This document shows, piece by piece, positions 38,858-51,301 of a stretch of DNA of 64,000 bases (the stretch's first letter is position 1; each line of letters begins with the position of its first letter). The notes under the pieces were generated by a model. The model saw only the letters and a program-made list of their open reading frames with translations, was not told where the DNA came from and did not search any database. The DNA comes from Burkholderiaceae bacterium (GTDB lineage Bacteria; Pseudomonadota; Gammaproteobacteria; Burkholderiales; Burkholderiaceae_E). The stretch spans positions 1-64,000 of the forward strand of contig JAMLIR010000021.1 in NCBI GenBank assembly GCA_023954045.1. The letters are read 5' to 3'. A program made the position numbers and the translations under genes.

Positions 38858-40049
38858 CCCGCCGCAGCCGCAGCGCCGCACCGAGCGTCGCCAGCGTGCA
38901 GGCGCCCAGCAGCGCCACGACCCCGGGCCAGCGCCCGGCGCTCCATGCGCCGCCAGCCACGGTGCCGATCGCGCTGGCGCCCAGGTAGTAGCTGCTCAGG
39001 TAGAGCGCCGAGGCGAGCGCCGGGCGCTCGGGCGCGCGGCGGGCCACCCAGCCGCTCGCCAGTGCGTGCGACGCGAAGAAGCCGAAGGTGCAGACCGCGA
39101 CGCCGGCGATCACCACCGCCAGCGGCGCGGCGAGCGTGGCCGCCAGCCCGGCGCCCATCACTGCGACCATCACCCACAGTGCGTTGCGCCGCCCGTGGCG
39201 GTCGGCGACGCGCCCGGCGAACGCCGACGCCCAGCTGCCGATCGGATACAGCAGGAAGATCGCGCCGATCGCGGTGTGGCTCAGGCGGTAGGGCGCATCG
39301 CTCAGGCGGAACGCGAGGTAGTTGAACAGGCCGACGAAGGTGCCCATCAGCAGGAAGCCGACCAGGAACAGCCAGGGCAGCCCCGGGTCCGTCGCGATGG
39401 CGCGGATGTCGCGCAGGATTCGGCCGATCGCGGCCTCGCGCGAGCGGAAGTGACGCGACGGCGGCAGTCCCCGCCAGAAGACGACGGCAGCCACCACGCC
39501 GAGTGCGCCCATCGCGCCCAGCGCCCAGCGCCACGAGCCCCACTCGGTGATCACCGCCGACAGGAAGCGGCCGCTCATCCCGCCCAGCGCGTTGCCCCCG
39601 ATGAAGAGCCCCATCGCGCGCCCCTGCGCTTCGGGTGCGATCTCCTCCGACAGGTAGGCCATTGCCGCCGCGGGCAGGCCGGCGAGCATCGCGCCCAGCA
39701 GCGCGCGCAGCACCAGCAGTTGCGTGAAGTCGGTGACCGCCGCCGATGCGATCGAGACGGCGGCCGCGAGCGCCAGCGACAGTTTCATCAGCCGCTCGCG
39801 GCCGAAGCGATCCGACAGCACGCTCGCCGGAATCAGCAGGAACGCCATCGCCGCGGTGCCGCCCGAGACCGCGAGGCTGGCCTGGGCCGGGCCCACCGCG
39901 AAGTCTTCTGCGAGCTGCGGCAGCAGCGGCTGGGTCGCGTAGAGCATCGCGAAGGTCGCGAAGCCGCCGACGAACATCGCGAGGCTGGTGCGGCGATAGG
40001 CGGGCGAGCCTGCGGCGAGCCGTTCGGCGGAAGGCGTCGGGTCGGTCAC
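38826..40049 (-). CDS. MFS transporter (drug/sugar-efflux type)
   Basis: 407 aa with about twelve helices. The MFS loop motif is seen as SVLSDRFGRERLMKLSL after helix 2, and RVADRHGRRNALWVMVAV after helix 8. The pattern LYATQPLLPQLAEDF at the N-terminus resembles arabinose-efflux (AraJ/YnfM) permeases; substrate is unknown. GTG start at 40049. The 3' end overlaps dctM by 32 bp tail to tail. tRNA-Pro lies just upstream. Confidence 0.85.
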   Translation of the reverse strand: MTDPTPSAERLAAGSPAYRRTSLAMFVGGFATFAMLYATQPLLPQLAEDFAVGPAQASLAVSGGTAAMAFLLIPASVLSDRFGRERLMKLSLALAAAVSIASAAVTDFTQLLVLRALLGAMLAGLPAAAMAYLSEEIAPEAQGRAMGLFIGGNALGGMSGRFLSAVITEWGSWRWALGAMGALGVVAAVVFWRGLPPSRHFRSREAAIGRILRDIRAIATDPGLPWLFLVGFLLMGTFVGLFNYLAFRLSDAPYRLSHTAIGAIFLLYPIGSWASAFAGRVADRHGRRNALWVMVAVMGAGLAATLAAPLAVVIAGVAVCTFGFFASHALASGWVARRAPERPALASALYLSSYYLGASAIGTVAGGAWSAGRWPGVVALLGACTLATLGAALRLRRVRKAGSEATG

Positions 40050-40063
40050 GCGCGGGAGAATCG

Positions 40064-40140
40064 TGGTCGGGGTGAGAGGATTCGAACCTCCGGCCTCTAC
40101 GTCCCGAACGTAGCGCTCTACCAGGCTAAGCTACACCCCG
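40064..40140 (-). tRNA. tRNA-Pro (anticodon CGG)
   Basis: Reading the minus strand from 40140: acceptor CGGGGTG pairs with CACCCCG; D-arm AGCTTAGCCTGGTAGAGCGCT; anticodon stem CTACG/CGTAG with loop TTCGGGA, anticodon CGG; T-arm GGAGGTTCGAATCCT. The discriminator A and the CCA end are encoded (40064-40067), giving 77 nt. Decodes CCG proline codons. Its 3' end faces the accessory block at lower coordinates, but no duplicate of its 3' end was seen there. Confidence 0.97.
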
Positions 40141-40229
40141 AATCGCGCCCCCGGAGCGGAGGCGGCTGACGGAACCCGATCTGTTCGACGCTTCCGGCCG
40201 GGTCGGGATGCCGGAGATCGCGAGCACCC

Positions 40230-41213
40230 CTAGCGGTCGCGCTCGATCGAGTAAGTCGTCAAGTATAGCAGGGCGTCCCGGTACGCGGAAGTCGCGCCGT
40301 CCGGCATCAGCGTCGCGACGGTGGCGCGGGCCGCGGCGGCCTCGGCGCGCGCGCGCTCGCGCGTGTAATCGAGCGCGCCGGTGCGGTGAATCGCCGCCAT
40401 GATCGAATCGAACTGCTCGGTGGAACCCTGCTCGATCGCACGGCGCACCATCGCGCGCTCGGGTTCTTCGCCGCGCAGCATCACGTGGATCAGCGGCAGC
40501 GTCGGCTTGCCTTCGCGCAGGTCGTCGCCGACGTTCTTGCCGATGTCGCCGGTGACCCCCGAGTAGTCGAGCACGTCGTCGATCAGCTGGAACGCCGTGC
40601 CGAGCCGGCGGCCGTACTCGGCTGCGGCCGCCTCGATCTCGGGCGCGGCCCCGCAGAGGATCGCGCCGAGTTGCGCGGCCGCCTCGAACAGCCGGGCAGT
40701 CTTGTAGCGGATCACCTGCATGTACCGCGCCTCGTCGGTGTCGGGGTCGTTGCAGTTGATGAGCTGCAGCACCTCGCCCTCGGCGATCGTGTTGGTGGCG
40801 TCGGCGAGCACGCCCATGACCCGCATGTCGTCGACCTCGACCATCATCTGGAAGGCGCGCGAGTAGAGGAAGTCGCCGACCAGCACCGATGCGGCGTTGC
40901 CGAACGCGTGGTTGGCGGTCTCGCGGCCGCGGCGCAGCGCCGACTCGTCGACGACGTCGTCGTGCAGCAGGGTCGCGGTGTGGATGAATTCCACGACGGC
41001 GGCCAGAAGATAGTGATTGCTCGCTCCCTTGTAACCCAGCGCCCGCGCGAAGAGCAGCAGAAGCAGCGGTCGCATCCGCTTGCCGCCCGCGCCGATGATG
41101 TAGTCGGAGATGCTGTTGATCAGCGCCACCTCCGACCCGAGCCGCTGGCGGATCACGCGGTCGGTTTCGGCGAGGTCCGAAGCCAGGGCCGGAAAGAGTT
41201 CGACGGGTTTCAT
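40230..41213 (-). CDS. ispB: Octaprenyl diphosphate synthase
   Basis: 327-aa trans-polyprenyl synthase making the ubiquinone side chain. The two aspartate-rich motifs are LLHDDVVDESALRRG and AFQLIDDVLDYSG, with GKRMRPLL at the N-terminus and KNVGDDLREGKPTLPLI further on. The ATG at 41213 is the clear start. Divergent from rplU, an arrangement usual in proteobacteria. A TATAAT on the minus strand (41236-41241) may be its -10. Confidence 0.95.
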   Translation of the reverse strand: MKPVELFPALASDLAETDRVIRQRLGSEVALINSISDYIIGAGGKRMRPLLLLLFARALGYKGASNHYLLAAVVEFIHTATLLHDDVVDESALRRGRETANHAFGNAASVLVGDFLYSRAFQMMVEVDDMRVMGVLADATNTIAEGEVLQLINCNDPDTDEARYMQVIRYKTARLFEAAAQLGAILCGAAPEIEAAAAEYGRRLGTAFQLIDDVLDYSGVTGDIGKNVGDDLREGKPTLPLIHVMLRGEEPERAMVRRAIEQGSTEQFDSIMAAIHRTGALDYTRERARAEAAAARATVATLMPDGATSAYRDALLYLTTYSIERDR

Positions 41214-41258
41214 GGGGCGACCATAGGAACCGGCGATTATAGTCGTCGGACGCGGGTT

Positions 41259-41287
41259 TTGACGGGCGGCGCAAGTTGTCGGATAAT
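41259..41287 (+). promoter_or_regulatory. Sigma-70 promoter of rplU operon
   Basis: TTGACG at 41259-41264, 17 nt, GATAAT at 41282-41287, one of the best consensus matches in the window. Predicted start of transcription about 41294, giving a 50-nt leader before the rplU ATG. Confidence 0.7.
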
Positions 41288-41343
41288 TTCGGGTTTTCCG
41301 TTCTCGGGACGAGCGTTCTCAGGACACATATCGAGAGGTTCCC

Positions 41344-41955
41344 ATGTACGCGGTGATAAAAACCGGCGGCAAGCAGTACAAGGTTGCGGCCGGCGACAAG
41401 ATCAAGGTAGAACAGATGCCGGCGGACATCGGAGCTGAAATCACGATCGACCAGGTGCTGGCGGTCGGCGCAGGCGACCAGCTCTCGGTCGGTGCGCCGC
41501 TGGTTTCGGGTGCGACGGTTTCGGCGACGGTGCTCTCCCACGGGCGGCACGACAAGGTCCGCATCTTCAAGATGCGCCGCCGCAAGCACTATCGCAAGCA
41601 GCAGGGCCATCGCCAGAACTTCACCGAGCTGTTCGTGAGCCGCATCGCCTCGGCGATCGGCGAGGCGACGGCCGAGGTGCCGGCGATCGTCCCCGCGGCG
41701 AAGGACGACATCGAGAAAATCGAGGGCATCGGCCCGAAGATCGCGATCGTGCTCGCCAAGGCCGGGATCACGAGCTTCGCGCAACTGGCCGGGACCCCGG
41801 TCGAGCGCCTGCGCGCGCTGCTGAAGTCCGCGGGCCCGCGTTTCGTGACGCACGACCCGACCACCTGGCCGGAGCAGGCGAAGCTCGCCGCCGCCGGCGA
41901 CTGGGAAGCGTTCAACAAGCTGACCGACGAGCTCGTCGCCGGCAAGCGCAAGTAG
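41344..41955 (+). CDS. rplU: Ribosomal protein L21 with C-terminal helix-hairpin-helix extension
   Basis: 203 aa, about twice the usual 103-aa length of L21. Residues 1-103 are a complete L21 ([46 protein letters not shown] in outline, [10 protein letters not shown]). After a 15-residue Ala/Pro-rich link, residues 120-203 form a helix-hairpin-helix domain ([20 protein letters not shown], then [20 protein letters not shown]) that ends with [10 protein letters not shown]. The same extension is known on L21 of Bacteroidota; in a betaproteobacterium it is unexpected. The two parts are in one frame with no stop, so this is a real fusion, not a frame artefact. Confidence 0.93.
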   Translation: MYAVIKTGGKQYKVAAGDKIKVEQMPADIGAEITIDQVLAVGAGDQLSVGAPLVSGATVSATVLSHGRHDKVRIFKMRRRKHYRKQQGHRQNFTELFVSRIASAIGEATAEVPAIVPAAKDDIEKIEGIGPKIAIVLAKAGITSFAQLAGTPVERLRALLKSAGPRFVTHDPTTWPEQAKLAAAGDWEAFNKLTDELVAGKRK

Positions 41956-41970
41956 CAGGGAGTCACCGAG

Positions 41971-44597
<2,627 letters not shown>

Positions 44598-44609
44598 CGC
44601 AAGACCAGG

Positions 44610-44752
44610 TTGCGGCGAAGGCTAACCTGCCGCGCAGCGGCAGGTTAAGCCCGCGAAGCGGGCGGCCGCAGCCACAATCCGCGCACAGCGATAGCAGGAC
44701 CAAATTGCGGCGAAGGCCAACCTGCCGCGCAGCGGGCGGCCGCAGCCACAAT
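44610..44752. repeat. REP-like repeat cluster downstream of proB
   Basis: Two direct copies of a 31-bp unit (44610-44640 and 44705-44735, 30/31 identical) and two of a 21-bp unit (44658-44678 and 44732-44752, identical). Between them lie two hairpins: 44623-44647 (11-bp stem, GCA loop) and 44649-44663 (6-bp stem, GAA loop). The second array looks like the first after a 21-bp deletion between two AGCGG repeats. No gene lies here. Confidence 0.85.
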
Positions 44753-44772
44753 GGCGCGAGCCGCCAGCAGGC

Positions 44773-45024
44773 CTACGCCTCCGCTGGCGCCGCTTCCCGG
44801 TCTGCCGTCTCCCCGACCTCGTCGATGGTCTCGCCGATTGCCTCGGCCTCGTCGACCGAGACCACGCGCCGGTTCTCACAGAAGAACCGCAGTCCGGTGC
44901 GGTTCTGCGCGTAGAGGCGTCTCGCCGCCGCGAGCGCGGCGGAAGGATCGAGAATCGTCGTCAGCGAAAACACTTCGGTGCCTTCCGTCTCGGCGTCGGC
45001 GCCGTGTGCCTGCATCGTCTCCAT
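44773..45024 (-). CDS. Small acidic protein, unknown function
   Basis: 83 aa from the ATG at 45024, with AGGAGA 6 nt upstream, which is a good start. The product has a structured middle (VFSLTTILDPSAALAAARRLYAQNRTGLRFFCENRRVVS, abbreviated) and an acidic, low-complexity tail (ETIDEVGETADREAAPAEA). A single cysteine, no membrane helix. I do not recognise the family. It is transcribed toward the repeat cluster. Confidence 0.55.
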   Translation of the reverse strand: METMQAHGADAETEGTEVFSLTTILDPSAALAAARRLYAQNRTGLRFFCENRRVVSVDEAEAIGETIDEVGETADREAAPAEA

Positions 45025-45161
45025 GGTCCGTCTCCTGTCGGAACGATGGAACCAGACTAGGCGGGCGATGCGGCGGGTACGGGCACCCGCCGGGCGGACG
45101 CCACTTGTCGCAGGACGAACGTCGGTTCCGGACGCCCGGATGTTGCGCCCGAACCACGGCA

Positions 45162-45542
45162 TCAGCCGCGGCGGGCCCGCCGCACTGTCCGCCGCGTCAC
45201 GACCCGGGCGTAGATCGCGAGGTTGATCGCGACGACGATCGCGCCGAGCCAGCGCTGCGCCTGAGGGGTGAGGCCGGCCGGATAGACGATCGGAATCAGG
45301 TAGTGCTCGACGAAGCCGCCCCCGTAGCCCGAGGCGCCGGCGAGCCTGCGCAGATCGTTCTCGAGCGGCGTCAGCGGGCAGATCGCGCCGCTGAACTCGA
45401 TCCAGGCGGCCCACGCTGCCGCCGGCAGGTGCAGCCATGCGATCCGCGGCCGCCCGGCGACGAGCAGGCCTCCGAGCACCGCGAAAGCGACGAACGCGAG
45501 GTGCGCCAGCAGCACTGCGTCGGCGGCGAGCCGGGCACCCAT
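45162..45542 (-). CDS. DUF2784 membrane protein
   Basis: 126 aa with about three hydrophobic helices. The sequence ARLAADAVLLAHLAFVAFAVLGG, the GAICPLTPLENDLRRLAGASGYGG motif and a FVEHYLIPIVYPAGLT stretch match the DUF2784 family, whose function is unknown. ATG at 45542 is the natural start. Just downstream of the MBL-fold gene on the same strand. Confidence 0.85.
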   Translation of the reverse strand: MGARLAADAVLLAHLAFVAFAVLGGLLVAGRPRIAWLHLPAAAWAAWIEFSGAICPLTPLENDLRRLAGASGYGGGFVEHYLIPIVYPAGLTPQAQRWLGAIVVAINLAIYARVVTRRTVRRARRG

Positions 45543-45553
45543 CGCGGACGAAC

Positions 45554-46516
45554 TCAGGTCAGCGGCACGAAGTCGTAGCCGCTGTTGCGCCGGACGATCC
45601 GGCCGAGGCCCGGCGCAGGCAGGTGGTAGCCGCCGACGATCCAGTCGCCGGCGACCGCCGCTTCGAGCAGCCGCCGCCGGGTCTGCCGCGCCGCTTCGGC
45701 GTCCATGTCGAAGCGCACGGCCCAGTCGGGGTTGCGGACGAACAGCGCGGCGACGTTGACGAGGTCGCCGAGGTAGGTGAAGGTCTGCCCCTGCGAGGCG
45801 ATCGAGAACGCGGTGTGGCCCGGCGTGTGCCCGTAGGCAGCGATCGAGCGGATGCCGGCGACGAGCTCGTCGCCAGGCCGGAACCGCGCCACGCTGCCGG
45901 CGGCCGGCCCGAAGACGCGACGCACCGCATCGCCGCTCGGGGCGCCGGGCGCTGCAGCCCGCCGCGAGTCGTCGGTCCAGAAGTCCCATTCGGGCGCGGG
46001 CACCACCAGACGCGCATTCGGGAAGGTCAGTGCGCCGTCGCGGTCGCGCAGGCCGTTGACGTGGTCGCCGTGGAAATGCGAGATCAGGACGGTGTCGATC
46101 GATCGGGGGTCGATGCCCGCGACCCGCAGGTTGGCGAGCAGCCGGCCTGCGGTCGGCGCTCCGAACTGGCCGTTGCCGGCGTCCATCAGGACCCGCCTGC
46201 CGACGTGCTCGACGACGAACGCGGTGAACGGGATCGCGAGGCGGTCTTCGGGCAGTCCGGCCTCGCGTAGCGCCCGCTGCACCTGGCCCAGCGTTGCGTT
46301 GCGAACGAAGCCGTCGGCGAGCGGGAAGCTCGCCTCTCCGTCGCTGACCGCGGTGATCGTCGCGGCGCCGACGCGCGCGCGGAACGCGCCGGGCGCGACC
46401 GAACTCGCAACCGGCGAGGGCGCCGCGGGGGCGGCGCATCCCGCCACCAGCGGCATCGAGGCCGCCGCTGCGAGGCCGAGGCCGGTCCGGATGAACTGTC
46501 GACGCGAAGCGGGCAC
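45554..46516 (-). CDS. MBL-fold metallohydrolase with Tat-type signal
   Basis: 320 aa. N-terminus SRRQFIRTGLGLAAAASMPLVAGCAAP combines a twin-arginine-like motif with a lipobox (LVAGC), so the enzyme is probably exported and may be lipid-anchored. The metallo-beta-lactamase metal motif is HFHGDH, with further ligands in YGHTPGHTAFS and the GDLVN stretch. Start is GTG at 46516 with AAGGAG at proper spacing. It resembles class B-like hydrolases/lactonases; substrate unknown. Divergent from the DapA-like gene. Confidence 0.88.
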   Translation of the reverse strand: MPASRRQFIRTGLGLAAAASMPLVAGCAAPAAPSPVASSVAPGAFRARVGAATITAVSDGEASFPLADGFVRNATLGQVQRALREAGLPEDRLAIPFTAFVVEHVGRRVLMDAGNGQFGAPTAGRLLANLRVAGIDPRSIDTVLISHFHGDHVNGLRDRDGALTFPNARLVVPAPEWDFWTDDSRRAAAPGAPSGDAVRRVFGPAAGSVARFRPGDELVAGIRSIAAYGHTPGHTAFSIASQGQTFTYLGDLVNVAALFVRNPDWAVRFDMDAEAARQTRRRLLEAAVAGDWIVGGYHLPAPGLGRIVRRNSGYDFVPLT

Positions 46517-46594
46517 GGGAACTCCTTGTCCTGGTGGGCACATTGTCGATGATGGCGGCCGGGGCCGCATCCCGCGCGATGCGGAACGGGACGC

Positions 46595-46615
46595 AAAAAA
46601 AAGGCGACAATCGCC
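46595..46615 (-). terminator. Hairpin with T8 reading toward the minus strand
   Basis: On the minus strand GGCGA-TTG-TCGCC (46615 to 46603) is followed by eight T's. It lies between divergent genes, where no minus-strand gene reads into it, so it could block antisense transcription from the DapA-like gene. The stem is only 5 bp. On the plus strand the same element reads GACAAT, which might instead be part of the DapA-like gene promoter. Confidence 0.35.
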
Positions 46616-46642
46616 ACCTGCGGAACCACGCAAGGGTCGACG

Positions 46643-47530
46643 ATGGCCGAGCAGTCCTTTCACGGTGTCTTTCCCTACCTCGTCTCGCCGCTCGACGCGG
46701 CCGGCCACGTCAAGGAAGAGGTTCTGGCGCGGCTGTGCGAAGACCTGATCGCGTCCGGCGTGCACGGTCTCGCCCCGCTGGGATCGACCGGCGAATTCGC
46801 CTACCTGTCCTGGGAGCAGCAGCGCCGCGTGGTCGAGGTGGTCATCGAGGCGGCGAACGGCCGCGTGCCGGTGGTGGCCGGCGTGGCCTCGACGACGATC
46901 GCGCAGGCCGAGTCGCGCGCCCGCACCTTCGAGCGGATGGGCGTCGACGGGATCCTCGCGATCCTGGAAGCGTATTTCCCGATCGACGACGAGGGCGTCC
47001 ACGCGTACTTCGAGGCGATCGGCAAGTCGGTGGACCTGCCGGTCGTGCTCTACACGAACCCGAACTTCCAGCGCTCGGACCTGAGCCTGCCGGTGATCGA
47101 GCGGCTGAGCCGCGTGCCGAACATCCGCTACATCAAGGACGCGTCGTCGAACACCGGGCGACTGCTGTCGATCATCAACCGCGTCGAGGGCCGGATGCAG
47201 GTGTTCGCGGCGTCGGCGCACATCCCTGCCTGCGTGATGCTGATCGGCGGCGTCGGCTGGATGGCAGGTCCGGCCTGCGTCGCGCCGCGCCAGAGCGTGG
47301 CGCTTTACGAGGCCTGCCGCCGCGGCGACTGGGCCGCGGCGATGGAGTTGCAGCGGCCGTTGTGGGCGCTGAACCAGGCGTTCGCGAAACACAACCTCGC
47401 GGCGTGCATCAAGGGCGGGCTGGAATTGCAGGGCTATCCGGTCGGCGCGCCGTTGCGGCCGCAGGCGCCGCTCACGCCGGCCGGCGTCGAAGAGGTGAGG
47501 GCGGCGCTGACCGCGATCGGCGCGCTGTAG
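46643..47530 (+). CDS. Dihydrodipicolinate synthase/N-acetylneuraminate lyase family aldolase
   Basis: 295-aa TIM-barrel aldolase of the DapA family. Lead [44 protein letters not shown] with the GSTGE motif, [12 protein letters not shown] (the Tyr of the family) and the Schiff-base lysine in [10 protein letters not shown]. It is not DapA of lysine synthesis by context, as no lysine genes are near; it likely acts on a 2-keto acid or sugar acid. Followed 56 bp later by fumC. Confidence 0.87.
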   Translation: MAEQSFHGVFPYLVSPLDAAGHVKEEVLARLCEDLIASGVHGLAPLGSTGEFAYLSWEQQRRVVEVVIEAANGRVPVVAGVASTTIAQAESRARTFERMGVDGILAILEAYFPIDDEGVHAYFEAIGKSVDLPVVLYTNPNFQRSDLSLPVIERLSRVPNIRYIKDASSNTGRLLSIINRVEGRMQVFAASAHIPACVMLIGGVGWMAGPACVAPRQSVALYEACRRGDWAAAMELQRPLWALNQAFAKHNLAACIKGGLELQGYPVGAPLRPQAPLTPAGVEEVRAALTAIGAL

Positions 47531-47585
47531 CGGCCGGTCGGGCGCGCGCCCGCGAGCGCCGACCGAGTCGGCAAGGAGCAACGTC

Positions 47586-48986
<1,401 letters not shown>

Positions 48987-49471
48987 CCGGACCAAGCTGC
49001 GCGATCCGCCTGGCGAGCCGGTCGTAGAGGCGGTCGGCCTGGGCGGGGTCGAAGTCCGCGTGATACGACTTGCGCACGCCGTCCTCGGCGAGCTGCACGT
49101 GTTCGGTCGGGGCGAGTCCGCGCTGCTGCAGGCAGGCGCGGGCGCAGGCCAGCGCGCAGCCGTCGATCGCGAGGACCGGGCGGCCGGCCCGCGCCGCCTT
49201 GCGGGCCGTGGCGACCAGCGCCGGCACGTCGCCGCCGATCCCGGCGATGCAGGACATCTCGGCCATGCCGGCGCGGTCGAGGCGCAGCGCGAGGTGGTTG
49301 GCCAGCTGGGCTGCGCTGGAGCAGCCGGAACAGCTGTAGACGAGCGGCAGGTTCGATCGGGTGGTCATCGGGAGGCGCCTGGCCAGGCGCCATGATGCAC
49401 CCGAAACCGGATCGCGCCGGCGGCGGCCATTGCGTGCTCGGGGTCGTGGCGCATCGCTTATGCTTCGACCC

Positions 49472-51301
49472 ATGACCGCCGCCGGCCCCGCTTCGACCGC
49501 CCCGGATCCCTCCGAAACCAGCGCCACGCGGCGCAGCTCGCTGTCGGTGCTGCGCGCGCTGTGGCCGTTCATGGCGCCCTATCGCGCGCGGGTCGCCGTG
49601 GCCGCGATCGCGCTGCTGGTCGCGGCCGTCGCGACGCTGGTCGTGCCGATCGCGTTCCGGCAGATGATCGACGTGGGGTTCGCCGCGCGCGCAGTGGCCT
49701 CCGAGCGCGCCAACGTCAACCTGTGGTTCCTCGCGCTGTTCGGCGTCGCGGTCGTGCTCGCGCTGGGCACTGCGGCACGCTTCTACAGCGTGTCGTGGCT
49801 CGGCGAGCGCGTCACCGCCGACCTGCGGCGCGCGGTCTACCGGCAGGTGCTGCGGCAGGACGCGCGCTTCTTCGAGACGTTGAAGACCGGCGAGGTATTG
49901 TCGCGGCTGAGCACCGACACGACGCTGATCCAGACACTGGTTGGCACCAGCATCTCGCTCGGGCTGCGCAACGCGCTGCTCTTCGCCGGCGCGCTGGCGA
50001 TGCTGATCGTGACCAGCCCGCAGCTCGCCTCGATCATCGTCGGACTGCTGCTGCTGGTCGTGCTGCCGATCCTCGTGTTCGGGCGGCGCGTGCGGCGGCT
50101 CTCGCGGGTGAGCCAGGACGCGCTCGCCGACAGCAGCGCGCTGGCCGGCGAGACGCTGAACGCGATCCAGATCGTGCAGGCCTACGCGCGCGAGCCGCTC
50201 GAGGCGCAGCGCTTCGGCGATTCGACCGAGTCGGCGTTCGCCAGCGCGATCCGGCGCGTGCGCGCCCGTTCGCTGCTGACCGCGCTGGCGATCGTGCTGG
50301 TGTTCGGCGCGATCGTGTTCGTGCTCTGGCTGGGCGCGCACGCGGTGCTCGAGGGGCGCCTGACCGCCGGATTGCTGACCCAGTTCATCCTCTACGCGGC
50401 GCTGGTGGCCGGCGCCACCGGCGCGATCGCCGAGGTGCTGGGCGACGTGCAGCGCGCGGCCGGCGCGGCCGAGCGGCTGCTCGAACTGCTCGAGGCCGAG
50501 CCGGCGATCCGCGCGCCGGCGCGCCCCGAGCGGCTCGCGCCTTCGGGTCGTGGCGCGCGCGTGAACTTCGACTCGGTCGCGTTCAGCTATCCGTCGCGGC
50601 CCGACGAGCGCGCGCTCGACCAGGTGACGCTCGAGATCGCCGCCGGCGAGACCGTGGCGCTGGTCGGGCCGTCGGGCGCGGGCAAGACGACGCTGTTCCA
50701 GCTGCTGCTGCGCTTCCACGATCCGTCCTCGGGCACGATCCGGTTCGACGGCGTCGACCTGCGCCGCCTCGACCCGGCCGACCTGCGCGGCGCGATCGGG
50801 CTGGTCTCGCAGGACAGCGTGGTGTTCTCGGCCGACGCGATGCAGAACATCCGTTACGGCCGGCTCGACGCAGCAGACGACGAGGTGATCGAGGCGGCGA
50901 AGGCGGCGCGCGCGCACGAGTTCATCGAGAAGCTTCCCGACGGCTATCGCACGTTCCTTGGCGAGCGCGGCGTGCGCCTGTCCGGGGGACAGCGCCAACG
51001 CATCGCGATCGCGCGCGCGCTGCTGAAGAACCCGCCGCTGCTGCTGCTCGACGAGGCTACCAGCGCGCTCGACGCCGAGAGCGAGCGCGCGGTGCAGGCG
51101 GCGCTCGAGCGCGCGATGCGCGGTCGCACCACGCTGGTGATCGCGCACCGGCTCGCGACGGTGGTCGGCGCCGACCGGATCGTCGTGCTCGAGCGCGGCC
51201 GCGTCGTCGACGTCGGCACGCACGCCGAGCTGGTCGAGCGCGGCGGCTTGTACGCGCGGTTGGCCGCGATACAGTTCGATTCCCACCTGGAGACCCCATG
51301 A
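49472..51301 (+). CDS. ABC exporter, fused permease-ATPase (MsbA-related)
   Basis: 609 aa half-transporter: six-helix ABC membrane domain (residues about 25-330) followed by an ATPase domain with Walker A GPSGAGKTT, Q-loop VSQDSVVF, signature LSGGQRQRIAIARAL, Walker B LLLLDEATSAL and H-loop VIAHRL. It dimerises to export hydrophobic compounds such as lipids or drugs; it resembles MsbA-like exporters but the substrate is not readable. ATG at 49460 is an alternative start. The stop overlaps the FAH gene start (ATGA). Confidence 0.92.
   Translation: MTAAGPASTAPDPSETSATRRSSLSVLRALWPFMAPYRARVAVAAIALLVAAVATLVVPIAFRQMIDVGFAARAVASERANVNLWFLALFGVAVVLALGTAARFYSVSWLGERVTADLRRAVYRQVLRQDARFFETLKTGEVLSRLSTDTTLIQTLVGTSISLGLRNALLFAGALAMLIVTSPQLASIIVGLLLLVVLPILVFGRRVRRLSRVSQDALADSSALAGETLNAIQIVQAYAREPLEAQRFGDSTESAFASAIRRVRARSLLTALAIVLVFGAIVFVLWLGAHAVLEGRLTAGLLTQFILYAALVAGATGAIAEVLGDVQRAAGAAERLLELLEAEPAIRAPARPERLAPSGRGARVNFDSVAFSYPSRPDERALDQVTLEIAAGETVALVGPSGAGKTTLFQLLLRFHDPSSGTIRFDGVDLRRLDPADLRGAIGLVSQDSVVFSADAMQNIRYGRLDAADDEVIEAAKAARAHEFIEKLPDGYRTFLGERGVRLSGGQRQRIAIARALLKNPPLLLLDEATSALDAESERAVQAALERAMRGRTTLVIAHRLATVVGADRIVVLERGRVVDVGTHAELVERGGLYARLAAIQFDSHLETP

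Noticed and set aside
40064-40140. tRNA-Pro as an attachment site of an integrated element
   Set aside because: No integrase gene and no repeat of the tRNA 3' end found at the other side of the accessory block.
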